The notes under the pieces: generated by a model | Told to the model about the DNA's origin: nothing | Database searches by the model: none | What the model saw: the letters and a program-made list of their open reading frames with translations, nothing else | Assembly: GCA_049724395.1 (NCBI GenBank) | Contig: JAUGWO010000142.1 | Span: 202,918 to 266,917, forward strand | Source of the DNA: Spongospora subterranea f. sp. subterranea | Taxonomy: Eukaryota; Endomyxa: Phytomyxea; Phytomyxea; Plasmodiophorida | Direction: 5' to 3' | DNA: 64,000 bases | In this document: piece by piece, positions 21,455 through 33,036 of the stretch | How positions within the stretch are numbered: position 1 is the stretch's first letter | Layout: each line of letters opens with the position of its first letter | Position numbers and translations under genes: made by a program

Positions 21455-23635
21455 TCAAGCGCCCATAACGGGCTCAGGTTGATACTGATCGATTAGATGT
21501 GCTAGGTCGGGACACGGCCACGACCTAGCCATAGACGATGTCGCCGCCACAACCTGATCGGCTTTCGGTCGTAATGCAGGATCGGGCGACAGCATCGACA
21601 TGATCAGCGACGATAGGGCCTGATTTGCCAACCACAATCAGCCATCAACCCAAGACACAAAACACAATATTCCAAACCGGGTCGCAAAACTCAAGATATC
21701 TCGATGCGCTAGTTCCATCACGAAGCGAATGCCATGCTGGGCCAGTACTCGGCAGTTCCAGCTGTGCATGAAGCTCTAGAGCTAGTATTCCCAGCGAAAA
21801 TAAATCAGCAGCGGCCGCCATCTGAAGTCACTGTTTAGGGCTACCCCTGAAGATGGCGAAACAATTGTACAAACGCCGACCGTTTCCTCCCGTAGAGAAT
21901 AGCCTCCTCTGAACAACTCTGGGGCAACATATCGGCTGTCGCCTTCATGTACATCCAGATCACTATCCTTCTCTAGTGGAAATCTTATGCACTAATACAG
22001 CCAATCAGATAGCAATGACGCAACGACAGCAAACACGAACCTGTCCAAAATCGGCAATCTTTAACAACCCGTAACTTGCAATCAGGATGTTATCGGGTTT
22101 TATACTGAACATGAACAAGTTGAGCATATTACGATGAGCAGATGACAGTTGCGACTATTACTCGAGGTGGACAACGCCATGACTGTGAATATGGGATAAA
22201 CCTTGCGCTATTTGCCACATGCAGTTTATGATAAAACCTGTGATGATAATACAGTTAGTTGGGGGTTTTGAATGAAATTGCCGATTGGCGAAACTTACCG
22301 GTATTTAATACCGAACTGCCGTCATCGGACATATCAAAGAGAAAATCCGATAAACTCGACTTGCATAACTCCATTTGTATAAATAGATGACCTGCGACTG
22401 TTAAAGAGTGATGTCAAAACCGCAGGATAATACAACTAACCTTGCTCTTGCCATGCCCTATGGTATTCAATGACGTGCTCGTTCAAAGGAATCCGCCTTA
22501 AAGCATGGACCTCTCTTAGATAAGATTCCCTGTATCCAAATATGAATTCACAGATCATTCCCTAATCGAAAAAGAGCTAAACACCTGTCCTTTAGCCCTC
22601 TAAACGGCTTTTTGCTACGTTTCAAAGCATATGGACGATGGTCAACTCGGCTAATCGCCCTACACACCTGGAGAAGCAGCAACGTTCAGGACCAACACGG
22701 AAGTTGCAGTTGAGTCAAACGTCGAACAGTAATTTTAGGCGCATTAGCGAAAAAAAAATACTCCTATGAAAACTCCTATTCACCTGATAGAAATGGCCGT
22801 CCCCGACTATTCGAAGATCGTAAAAATCCTTCATGAATAAATGCTTATGAAGATCCTGCATGGGCATAAATTCGTGATTAAATCGATATTTGGCTACGTT
22901 TCGGCATGGGGAGCGGGCAACATACATGACCATAGTTCGACGTAGCGTCTAGTTGCATCTCCTCGTACAAGGAATTCAGGGCTGTGGACGACCAAAGTGC
23001 TGCACGATGACGAGGAACAGGCGTCACTGTGTGAACCGAGCGCTGCCTGGTTGCAGGAGAAACACACGTTGGACTCGGTACTGGTGAATGTGCTACGATC
23101 CTGGCACTAACCTGGCTAATCGAGGAGTCTTCTTCTGCACCTTATCCTCATCAAACATTGTCAGGTCCGGAGTCATTGATTTGGCGATAATCTTCGTTTG
23201 AGAACAGGGCGTTTCGGGCGACAACAAATTCGAGGATCGACGGATCCTTTGATGTTCAAGAGAAAGCCGCGGCCGTGCACGTATATGATCATCAGATTCC
23301 TTAGGAGTATTCTGGTCGACCGGAGTAATAAATTCTACAAGGTGTTGAGTTGAAACCCGGTGACGTTCGATGAACACGAATCCTGTACCGATATCATCAA
23401 GGTGAGGTAAAGGAATGGAATTCGGACGAGACCACGACGGTTGCTGGTCATCATCCTGAAAATTCAGACGCTGTGCACATCTATTGGCGTGCGCTAACGA
23501 TGTTGGTACAATGATTGGGGATGATAACGCAACACGCTTGCTGCCCGAGCCCATCAAGGAGAGTACCGGGGGCGGGCTCTCGGCCCATGGATGAAACCGC
23601 ATAGCCGACAGGTTGGCGGCCTTGTCCATGACCAT
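21455..23635 (-). CDS. WEE1: WEE1/MYT1-family inhibitory kinase
   Basis: Eleven exons on the minus strand: 23112-23635, 22931-23046, 22784-22893, 22585-22667, 22441-22529, 22299-22391, 22162-22237, 22041-22104, 21881-21970, 21678-21821, 21455-21619. The family phosphorylates CDK1 on the inhibitory Tyr/Thr before mitosis. Visible: glycine loop RIVGDGHFYQV, catalytic lysine in YALKRSKKPFRG (typical WEE1 text), HRAW, catalytic loop VVHLDIKPDNI completed across a splice, DFG (as DFGQ), activation segment EGDSRYVAPELF, ADLFSLGILALEL and LSPDPALRP. The 5' exon is Pro/Ser-rich with TPDLTMFDEDKVQ, like the regulatory N-termini of WEE1. The frame is open upstream of the chosen ATG (23633-23635), so the start may be earlier. 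HLDIKPDN and EGDSRY fit WEE1; DFG and APELF recall MYT1. Confidence 0.9.
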
Positions 23636-25357
23636 AAGAGGTGGCGGGCAATTGCCAATTGCAGACCGGCAGGGGATGTGGACTGGAACCTGGGCCCACT
23701 GCCACAGATGAGCACGGGACGGGACTGGCCACGAGGGACGCGATGCGTCTGTGACGGGGTATGGTCGGGGGGAATGTGGGCCGGGGCCTGATGGAGTTGG
23801 GCGGGCAACGTGTTGATGGCGGGGCGCAGGCAGGACAGGCACCGGCTGAGCTGTGTGAGATGATTGTGTCGAGATGGGAAGGGGGGGGAGGGCGTGCCTC
23901 CTCTACTAAATGCACAATCGTGCACTTAATGCGCGCATTTTCAAACATAGTGCGCGCATTAATCACGGTCACTCGCATTTTCCGATTGGGGTCAGGTACA
24001 CACCGGTGGACTCGTGTACACTGTCAGTGTGACCGTTTCTGTCGTTGAATTTCAAGTGATGAATGATATCTGCCAAGGATTTGTGAGAAGGGATGGCGAT
24101 TTTGGCCTTGGCGGGTTATCGCAACGATATTTCATATAAATTATATACCTTATTTTTCAAAAAAACCGATGTAAATTATTTCGACGCAGATGACCTTTCT
24201 TTTGTCGAGCAGGCCAATCAGGGCGACGATGCTAGGAGTAGATCATGTTGGGATCTGGTTCATATCCCCGTCCTTGGATTTGGGAGCCACGGTTTTGCTG
24301 TTGCCATATTCGCCATTGGCAATTTGAACAAGGGATCCCGGACCTTAGGTGCGCATAATGAAATTACGGTGCGCACCAGCCAAGAGCAATGCTGTGAAGC
24401 ATACCTCTGACCCAAAAACCAGACATGCGGCGACCATGGTACAGTATCCTACTGCCGCCACATAAATTAACAATATCTGTAGTCTTACAATAATAATTGC
24501 TATGTTCTAGAGATTACAATGCCCACATGTTATTTCTAACTCCTAATCTAACTTAACCATCAATGCAAGTGCTGGATATGTCGGATTAAGGCAACGGTTG
24601 CGATTGCTTGGTCTGTTGTATTTAATTCGTTTGGTTTTGCTCACCGTAAGAACGTTCCCTACCGTTCCTGACGAACTATGACCATATGGCTCGTGTCGTT
24701 ATGATGCTTGTTGTGCGTCGATAGGAGTTGACCCGTTCTTCCTTTATCAACATCTTCCAGCCTCTTTGATCTACAGTTAGATCATTCGAATGCAATCTCT
24801 CTCTCTCTCTTTCAGCTCACTTTCCCAATCCATTTCTTAGTGTGTACTGTACTCGATTTTCGTCGGTGGGGGAAACGTTATATTTGTCTTGTTTGCTTTT
24901 GCGACAGGAAGATATTTATATACAGGATAGGCAACGTGGTCATGCGTGCTCAGTTGGTCATCATGTGCACTGTACAGTGAAAATTGCCACAGTCACGTGA
25001 GTACAAATAAGACGGCTACCCGGTAGTGTGGCAGTGGGAGAGGGAGGAGCCTACTGTGTACTGGTGAATTCCTGCCACCTGTGCGTTCTGAAAGGGGAAC
25101 CCGCCAAGTCTATTTGTAACAGGAGGAGCCGTGTTTCAGGACCAAAAAAGGGCATGCCGAGTGCCTGTTTGGGCGACAAATGAGTGATCCAGTGACTGGA
25201 CCCAGGGAGGCCCACAACACCGTTTCCAAATTAGGGGTACGGGGTGCCTCATGTCCCGCTGATCTCGGAGATCTCCACTCGTCCACAGGCCGACAGAGTC
25301 AAAAGGCCAGTTCCTATATACGGTGTCATTGGACTGTCACTTCACCTCAAATCACCA
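23636..25357. other. Intergenic, 1.7 kb, no gene supported
   Basis: Contains the kinase promoter, a cluster of palindromes at 23907-23955, a short (TC)n tract near 24797 and AT-rich sequence. An open frame at 24093-24410 has no recognisable domain, and I do not call it. Confidence 0.45.
23907..23955. promoter_or_regulatory. Palindrome cluster upstream of WEE1
   Basis: TGCACAATCGTGCA is followed by AATGCGCGCATT and then TGCGCGCATTA within 50 bp. Perfect short palindromes upstream of a gene could be dimeric transcription-factor sites; no known site is claimed. Confidence 0.4.
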
Positions 25358-27102
25358 ATGATGGTCTCTTCGGATCGATCAGCATGGCTGATTGCGACCA
25401 TGTTCATGAGTATCGTCTATGGCGCTAGCGGCGCCACGAACGCGTCGCCCAACGAGGGTTTAGGGTTAGGCATTGCAATCGACCGCCCAGCCAGCCCTAC
25501 CGGGGTCATTCCCACCTCTCCGACTGAGGTAGGCACTGCAGTCGAACGCCCTTTCGGTGGCATGTCCACCGGCTCGCCTGGGTTATTAGACGTTTTAACC
25601 CAACCCAATACTGGTAATACACGTTGTCTATTCTTTGGGATTGGAATTCGCTGAACGCGACAATATTACATCTATTCTGTGTTTGATGTTCAAAGTATGG
25701 AGTTTAGGCAATCGTATTTTCTTATTTCCCTAATACAGAACCACCGTTAGTACGGCGGACGAGGAGTTCTCGTGGGATGTTGGTAGGGACTGATGTTGAA
25801 TTTATCAGTCGGAATGTAAGTCTGGCATATTGTGACATCCATTTCCAATACCATCTGACACGCAAATGATCGAATAGGTTAGAACCCAATCAGGCTTGAA
25901 TCGCCAGCTATCTACCAGAGGCCTCCCTCCCAATGATGCCCCGGATCAAGACAATACACCTGGTATTGACGCCACTTTGTTGGGGTGTTGTTAATTGAAG
26001 TCAGTACAGCAGATACAGGTTCGAACCGTCCTGAACCAACGGTTGATGACCCAGCACCTGAGCTATCAAGTGTTGGTGACCAAACATCGGAGCCGTCAAG
26101 TGTTGAAGCGTTGCAGGGTTCGTCTGATCCGGAGCTCCGGGATGATTCAACAATGGGGCTAGTTCAGAATGATGATAACGGCAGTGTTGGTGATGAACCA
26201 GCGTCTCAAGACACACTGATGGGAGCAAATTTAGACCCTGTCAGTGGGGATGAATTGACAACAGGACACGTTCAGATTGGTGTGGACGTCAGCTTTGGAG
26301 ATGGCAGAGATTGTCGGGAGACTCTGCTGGAATCACATTTAGAACAATCAACAACAGGACAGGTTCAGAGCGGAGTGGCAAGCATTTCTGGCGACGAAAA
26401 AAAAGATTCACGAGATACAGGATCAGAAGCAGGTTCTGACAGTGGAAATCAATCAACGCCGGAACTGGTTGAGATTCATGTGAACGGTGAGGACAGAGAC
26501 TCTCGAGATGCAGAATCGAGTTCAGAAGTTACCAGTGGAGATCTTTCAACAACGGTGCAGGGTCAGAATGATGTCGTGGGCAGTTTTGATGAGGAAAGGA
26601 ACTCTCTAGGTACACTGGTCGGACGAAATCCAGAACCTGCCAGTCAGGATACGACGGTCGAGTCGTCAGATGGGTTTGATGGATCGCCAGACCAGGCGCT
26701 GGAAGGTGATGATGCCAAGGAAATGGGTACAGGCTCAGACAATCTGATTAGGCAAAAAGTCCAGCGAAAAGTTTCTGCATCTCAAGGTTATACTCTCGAA
26801 ATTTTGTCTCCATGATGTGAACTCATTTTGTCTTTGCAGAAACCATCCCGGTGGTAATCGAGTCCAATGACAAAGGCAAATCAAAGCTAATCTTGATATT
26901 AGTGGCCCTGTCTAGCACATTCCTTCTAGTGGTCGCCGTATACATGTACTTTCGACAACGCCTCAGGTTCAATAAGCTGTCGCCTGCTCACATCCTAGCC
27001 GAGATGGAAGTGGGAGAACGATGTGATTCGATAGGTCAAGAGGACCAGGATCAAAACCCATACTCGACCGCGATTCAAATGCGGGCTTCTAAGGGAGTTT
27101 AA
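25358..27102 (+). CDS. Single-pass membrane protein with acidic repeat ectodomain
   Basis: Five exons, phase-consistent: 25358-25613, 25739-25815, 25878-25962, 26010-26786, 26840-27102 (485 residues). An N-terminal signal peptide (SAWLIATMFMSIVYGASG) precedes a Ser/Thr/Asp/Glu-rich region. From about residue 150 this holds roughly five degenerate repeats of 40-50 residues, with a theme like STTGQVQ...SxGDE...SRDT. Near the C-terminus there is one transmembrane helix (LILILVALSSTFLLVVAVY) followed by FRQRL and a cytoplasmic tail of about 55 residues. The topology is type I, with the repeat region outside. It looks like a mucin-like surface protein, suited to heavy O-glycosylation or calcium binding. 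I recognise no named family. The start is the first of two adjacent ATGs. Confidence 0.8.
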
Positions 27103-27654
27103 CTGTGAAGACAATTATTACATTTTCATCATCGTTTGAGAATCCGACTTTTTTCACGACTGATCAATTTTTCATATTTGAACTACGTTGAGAAGGAGTC
27201 GCACGAAGAGGCTAACGAGCAGAAGCGGTGTAGTCATAACACCCTGATATGTGGATTGAGTTATTATGTATTGCCCTTGACGGATTCAACTGAAAAATTC
27301 TACCGGTCGCAACAGCTGAGCAAATGTTTCTCCATGCACCCGAACCATCAGTCCGGGCGACCAGAATACACTTGAGCACATGATCTCCTTGAAACTCAGC
27401 GTGTCTCGGAAATGTATAGGCCGCACTAGTATTAGTCACGTCCCTGATTGCAGTTCCTTCGAGCGATGTTGTTCCTTCTGTGTCAGATATTTCGAGGCAT
27501 TTCTGTCGTCTGCTCCGGACAAGGTCTTGATCATATGCTGTGCCTGCGCGAGGCACTGGCGTGTAGAGAGACATAAGGACGTCTTATATCATAATAATTT
27601 GTTCAGTTTGTTGAGTAACGCCCGCTGAAATACTTGATCATTGTTATATCCTAT
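27103..27654. other. Intergenic, no gene seen
   Basis: Short overlapping frames on both strands, none with a recognisable domain. Confidence 0.4.
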
Positions 27655-27857
27655 GTTAACACAATGAGTAGATTAGTGTTTAATTCGTTGATGATGGAGC
27701 ATCGCATATTCGTTGATGTGCTGAATGTTGAGCTCTTCTCTGATTGCTAGTAATGAAAGCAATCAGAGAAGAGCTCAACATTCAGCACACCAACGAATAT
27801 ACGATGCTCCATCATCAACGAATTCAAATCAAACACTATTCTACTCGCTGTGTTAAC
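27655..27857. mobile_element. Hairpin MITE bounded by TTAA
   Basis: Two arms (27655-27748 and 27758-27857) are nearly perfect inverted copies around a 9-bp loop; the right arm carries a few extra bases. Both ends read GTTAAC, so the element could be delimited by TTAA target sites like piggyBac-related miniature elements, with termini CACAATGAGTAG and its counterpart CACAGCGAGTAG. It is non-coding. The high arm identity suggests a fairly young copy. Family placement is inference. Confidence 0.75.
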
Positions 27858-28331
27858 CTACCGTAGCATATGACAATGAAGTCGTTATCACTGACTATCT
27901 GAATTCCACCCATTGTCAACTGCCAGATCCTCTCGCTTGGAATTACGAATACGAAGCAGGGGCGATAGAGCTGAGCAAATCGAGACGAAGAAAAGTAGGA
28001 GCAAGACATCGCGACCCATTCTGTGCCTCTGACACTGTGGGCGCTGATCAACAACCGATGCCAGTAAATCCTGACGTTGGTTCAATTAGTGTATCACCTG
28101 GAGAGTTCTGCCTTTACAACAGCAGCAATTTCCAGCACAGGTCAACCACCAACAGGATCTCGTTCGACTTCAGCTCGCTGAACAGTAGTTAATCCTCCAA
28201 ACCCCAAACGAGTAAAACCTGACAGATTCAGACGCAACATCTGGTCAACGCGCTGCACATAGCGTGCTGGCCGTCCTCCCTGTCGCTAAATGTAACCAAA
28301 AGAGAGCGTGACGCCGTGACCTGATTTTGGT

Positions 28332-28549
28332 GCCGTGGCGGCGCAGGGTGGCGCACACCCACATGACACGACCTGATGCAGTTCAGTCAACTGTGACGCT
28401 GTTGTGCCGTGGTGGCGCAGGGTGGCGCACACCCACAGGACACGACATGATACAGTTCAGTCAACTGTGACGCTGTTGTGCCGTGGTGGCGCAGGGTGGC
28501 GCACACCCACAGGACACGACATGATACAGTTCAGTCAACTGTGACGCTG
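28332..28549. repeat. 74-bp minisatellite, three copies
   Basis: Copies start at 28332, 28406 and 28480 with GCCGTGGTGGCGCAGGGTGG and contain GATACAGTTCAGTCAACTGT. Copies 2 and 3 are identical over their shared length; copy 1 differs at a few bases. Each unit holds the partial palindrome CAGTTCAGTCAACTG. Confidence 0.92.
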
Positions 28550-30946
28550 CGTCTGCGTCACAGTTGTGGATCTCCGCTAAACCTTTTCATGTTCCTCGTT
28601 GGACGACCCGGTTTTGTGGCCTCGTCTGAAAGGATTGCCGCCACACTGGCTTGCCAACAGTCGTTTAAGTTTGTATTCACGCCCAACACGTGTCGTTGAT
28701 ACCTTTCGGTACTATTTATCGATGGTGTTTGATTCCCTTTCTCTCTATTTTCGCCATTCATTACACTACCTTCCTTTATTCATGTATATCGGTTCTCTGC
28801 TTGCACTCTCAAATTTCGCTCTCTTGGCGGATTGATCGGATTTCAGCAAAATGAGGCCAAACGAATCCGGCTGCTGCAATGGTTGAACAACTCCCGGTGT
28901 AGAGGGACTGACGATGTATACTCGAGACACTTCCCCAATGTTTGATTCCGGAGGTAATGACAATTCTCCCACCTTGAACCCACATCTGCCCAAAAAGAAA
29001 ACCGCGGTTCGACTCGATCATGTATCGTTTGGCATGAAGATCTTTCTCGAATTATGGATTGTATCGATGGAATGTCCATGAAGTAAAACAGCAGCAGAGT
29101 TGACGCTATCGAGTCAATTCCTGACAATGGTTGAGCGGGTATCAAGCGATTCTGACAGCGTCTCGAGTATCAGTTGTCAATCCTTCAACATACCCAGGGA
29201 TTGCCCAACGACCGCCTGATGTTTCTGTTTGGCCCTGAAGTTCGATCAAGGCAAAGTAGAGAAACGAATGGAAAATACTTCGTACAGGTCTGTTGTAGGT
29301 CTGTTGTTTGGATGACGGGCCGTATGTTCTGCCTGAATCAATATTAATACTTGAACCTCTTTGGCCAACAATCTCCTCTATTTCGCTTACTTGTGATTGC
29401 CCACACTCTTAGAAGTGCAGGCCATCGAGGATTTACAAATGTTCTGAAGGTATGATTTTTTTTTTACAAATTTTCGAAGATGTTTCGTCGCCTGGCAAGA
29501 ACTGTCGCGCTTGCACTGTCTCCTCGACATTTGCCCGCACTATTCATGCATCTTAATGAAATAGAGTAATCCACTCTGATGCTAGTCGTGGGTTATGATG
29601 TGAAAACACAAAACCAATAGAGCCCATTCGAATATCTTTTCAACCAAATAGGGAGCAAGGTGGGATCTACGTTGGCGGAAATCGTGAAAACCACGACACT
29701 GTAATGGGTCTGACCCCGACAAATGGTTTACAGAGGATGGCACTTCAGACGCAGTGATGATGGGAACGCGCAAGACGAGATGGTTGAGTCGCGACGATGG
29801 CGACACCGGATCCGACCACACGATGGACATGGGGTGGGCCAGTTCAGCCAGTCGGAATGTGAGAATATTGACTCGTTCAGGGTTGATTGAAACTGGGCAG
29901 ACCCGATCGAGTCCTGAACCCATCTGGGCTAAACCCACAGGTGCCAACCCGACTGATCACGGATGGATTGTCTATTCAGCGGATTGCCAAAGTCGGATTT
30001 GTTCCCAACCGCACTGCCCGTCAAGGAGCGATTCGATCCATCGCAACGGCGACTCGACGCGCCAACAGAGGATTTGATGCAGAAACAGGTTCACGACTTG
30101 TTGCTCAATACATTTGGACAGTGGGGTTTATTGCCTTTCCCGCTGCGGGAAATGGCGCTACTCTGATCTATGGCATCAAATGATCATGAGGACAGGGATT
30201 GGTATTGATTCCTGTGGCATCGTGCCAGTTGCAGGAAATTCACAAACAGTTATTTATCACATTGCGTTCATGGATCAGTTCCTGATTCCCCATTCTGATA
30301 TAGAAGGTTCTGTGATGTGTGTGTTTCTGGTCCGTTCGCCACCATTGCCTTTCTTGAGTGCGTGTCCAATGATCCTGTTCATGAGTCCACCTAACGACGA
30401 ATCAATGAAAACTGAGCGGCCCCTGGCCAAAACGCCCTTGGGACTGAGACGAATACAATCCGTCCCGTCTGTTAGTCCAGAGATTTGGTTTTTCGTGCTT
30501 GAACCACCAATTTATCTCGTTGATGGTGTGTGGTGGCATCCGAGTCCAGGGTCGGAACCTGAGATGCCAATACAGGTTTTAACCGCGGAAATCGGCCCAG
30601 GGACCTTCTCCTAAGGGATGAAATTTGTCGAATTACAAGAGGAAACCGAACCAGGCTGGCGCAGCGACGTGCCGTTGGTCTTTGTATCTTTGTTTGGTCC
30701 GGTCAATAAATGACAAACACTATTAAATACCATAAAACTGGTTATCGCGAAATGACTGCACAACGGATTAACTTGACCATATTCAGAAAAACAACACTTC
30801 AGAATCGCAAAGCCGATATTGTGTGATCATTGACAACAAAATTCCATCACAACTGTCAACGGTGGCAGGGTGAAACACGCTGCTCTTTAGATCGTTGCAA
30901 CTATAAATGTCCAATGTGGTAGGGGAGTTTATGAACAGCCAACTGA
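28550..30946. other. 2.4 kb without a supportable gene
   Basis: Plus-strand open stretches at 29754-30183 and 30114-30614 overlap in different frames, and the region reads like a decayed or multi-exon gene. I see text such as IAKVGFVPNRTARQGAIRS but cannot assign a family. A one-off poly-T occurs at 29457. Nothing else stands out. Confidence 0.35.
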
Positions 30947-32706
30947 TTACTGAGATACATTCTTGGCCGACATATCTTGACCTATCGGTTCGCTTCCTTT
31001 GTTATCGACACTATCATTGACGGGTTTCACAACCTTCTGATACCGATGCGGCTTGTTGGATGAGTTTACCGGGACGGTGCCTGGCTCCTGAGATTTGCTG
31101 TTGGAGTCGGACCGAGGAGACGATCTTTGACCTTCCTTCTTCTTCATCGGCGGCTGCCTCTTTCCCCCTCTTTGACGCCTGTTGTCGACATATCTGTTCT
31201 GAGACTGATGTTGGAAGCCTTCGCCTTCTGGATGGGTTTGAGGAGCGGTCCTGTCTTGTGTGGAAGCATTACCAGAAGATGGAGTGCTCTGACCTTTCTG
31301 CATTTCGTATAGTTGCTGCATAACCTTCCTTTGTTCTTGATCTGCTCTGTCCCAATCTTCCCTGTACTTAATGTGCTGATCTATCAAAAGAACTGCACTC
31401 TGTACAGATTCCTTGGTTCCAGCAATGTGAACTTTACAGGAACCGCTTTCATTATCCTCAACCACGTTCATCCGTTGAGCTTTGCTCATCAGTTCTAACT
31501 GGTGAAGGGTTTTGCCAAGCTTGCCAGTAACCCATTCGGTCATTTCTTTCGCGATCGGCACATCGACCTCAACGAATTCCAGGGCCAGTCTCGCCGCTTG
31601 TACAGCTTCAGCGGCATCACCAACAATACGAACAATTCCGGTAGTGGTATCAATGTTTGCTGAAATGATCCCCGGCATCGCTTGGACATTGTTGATACGG
31701 CTACCTCGTTGACCAATGACCAATCCGAAAAGCGATGGGCTAACAGTGAACTCGACAACAAAGGAATGCTCAACCTGAACCATTGCAAACCTTAACGATA
31801 ATACGAAGACGCAGAGAACAAAAGGGAATTCGTACTTTCTGTTTCGCAAGTTGCAGCTGATGTTTAACTTGTTCGGTCCTGTTGTGAATCTGTTGAAGTT
31901 GAGTTTGTTGGGCGACTGCCATATCGATTAATGGCCGTGCGATTGACAGCGACGAATCAGTCCCAACGACAACAATCTTGTGGTCCTCTGGACAGTAACT
32001 GATCGACATCACTCCAGAGCGGGTCATGATCGAGTCAAAAACTGGGACGTGAGTAACCTCTGGCGAAGCTACAAATACCCATCAGACACAAGAACCATGA
32101 CAAGCAGATTGAGGTATTACCTGGTAACGGTAGGGCAGAGCTCTTTTTAAGGACACTTGGTAATGTCAGGTCAATTCTCTTGACATGAGTTAGATCAATG
32201 TTCCTCTCCTGGCTCTCGGGCCGAACATTCGACAGCTCGATAATGTCGTCATAGGAATCGGGCAGGCCAACGTATTTCACCAACGCAAACTGCAGAACAG
32301 CAGAATGAAACCAAGGGACAGAGAGCGGTGACCGAAACGGGACGTACACTGTGCTTGATCGATTTGATGACCGCCTTCCACCAACCCCAAGGCTCGGTTT
32401 CATGACCTTGCGCCTTCACTTCGACTTGTTGACCCGGCACGTAGACAATATCGGATTCCACAGGTGTTGATGGACAATGTCTGACATTTGCAGCCGAGAT
32501 CCAGCAAAGCTTCCAATTCAACTCAAACTGACATAAAACCTGTCCTAATTTGATATCGAGAATAGTGACCTGAACACCAGTAATCAGCGATATCAATACG
32601 ACGGAGAGACCGTCCTGACATTAAAATAGGCGGTTGTGTCAGGTTCTTGCGCCTCCCAAATGATATTAGCGGGAGGCATCGTCGTTAGTGCACTAGGCGT
32701 TGACAT
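30947..32706 (-). CDS. FMR1: FMRP/FXR-family RNA-binding protein
   Basis: Five exons, complement(32620..32706, 32348..32569, 32121..32289, 31836..32068, 30947..31774), all phase-consistent, 512 residues. The N-terminus has two Agenet/Tudor-like repeats (VTILDIKLGQVLCQFELNW; ETEPWGWWKAVIKSIK, FALVKYVG), as in FMRP. A KH0-like segment follows (GVMSISYCPEDHKIVVVG, SIARPLIDM). KH1 has FGLVIGQRGSRINNVQAMPG with GQRG in the GxxG position. KH2 has WVTGKLGKTLHQL with GKLG, then VHIAGTKESVQSAVLLIDQH. The C-terminus is basic (RRQRGGKRQPPMKKKEGQR) in place of the animal RGG box. The family binds mRNA and ribosomes and represses translation. It is head to head with the NECAP gene. Confidence 0.88.
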
Positions 32707-33036
32707 GTAGGCTGCCGGTGGGCACTGCACGGTTGGCGTGGGCGGAGGCGGGATGGGCGCTAATGGCGGCGACAAGATGGCGATATGGTGTGCTAACAGA
32801 GGTGGCGGGGTCGCCAATAGCACAGCGAGGGAGGGAGAGGGTTGGACTGGGGGCCAGTCATCCACATGTACACCCCAACCAGTGTTCTGACATACTGCGT
32901 GCGCAGTTCCTATCCCACTGGCCCCAAACCCACAACTCCATATGGGGCTGCGATCCTGATGCGTTACCAAAAGCGCAGCCTGTTGGCCGAGGTGGCGCCA
33001 ATACTACGGCCAAAGGCGGTTGGCACACATGCCAAC
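32707..33036. promoter_or_regulatory. Compact bidirectional promoter region
   Basis: About 330 bp lie between the FMRP start codon (minus) and the chosen NECAP start (plus). The plus frame is open from 32842, so the interval may be shorter still if an upstream start is used. The left part is GC-rich with GGTGGCG-type repeats and no TATA box. Confidence 0.45.

Noticed and set aside
23481-23978. Proline-rich minus-strand frames around the kinase 5' end as separate genes
   Set aside because: They are overlapping frames of one GC-rich stretch, and only the frame leading into the kinase exons is supported.
32842-33036. Longer N-terminus of the BSD-NECAP protein
   Set aside because: The frame is open but low in domain content and overlaps the promoter side of FMRP; several ATGs are possible and I took the one before the MSDFYDEL region.
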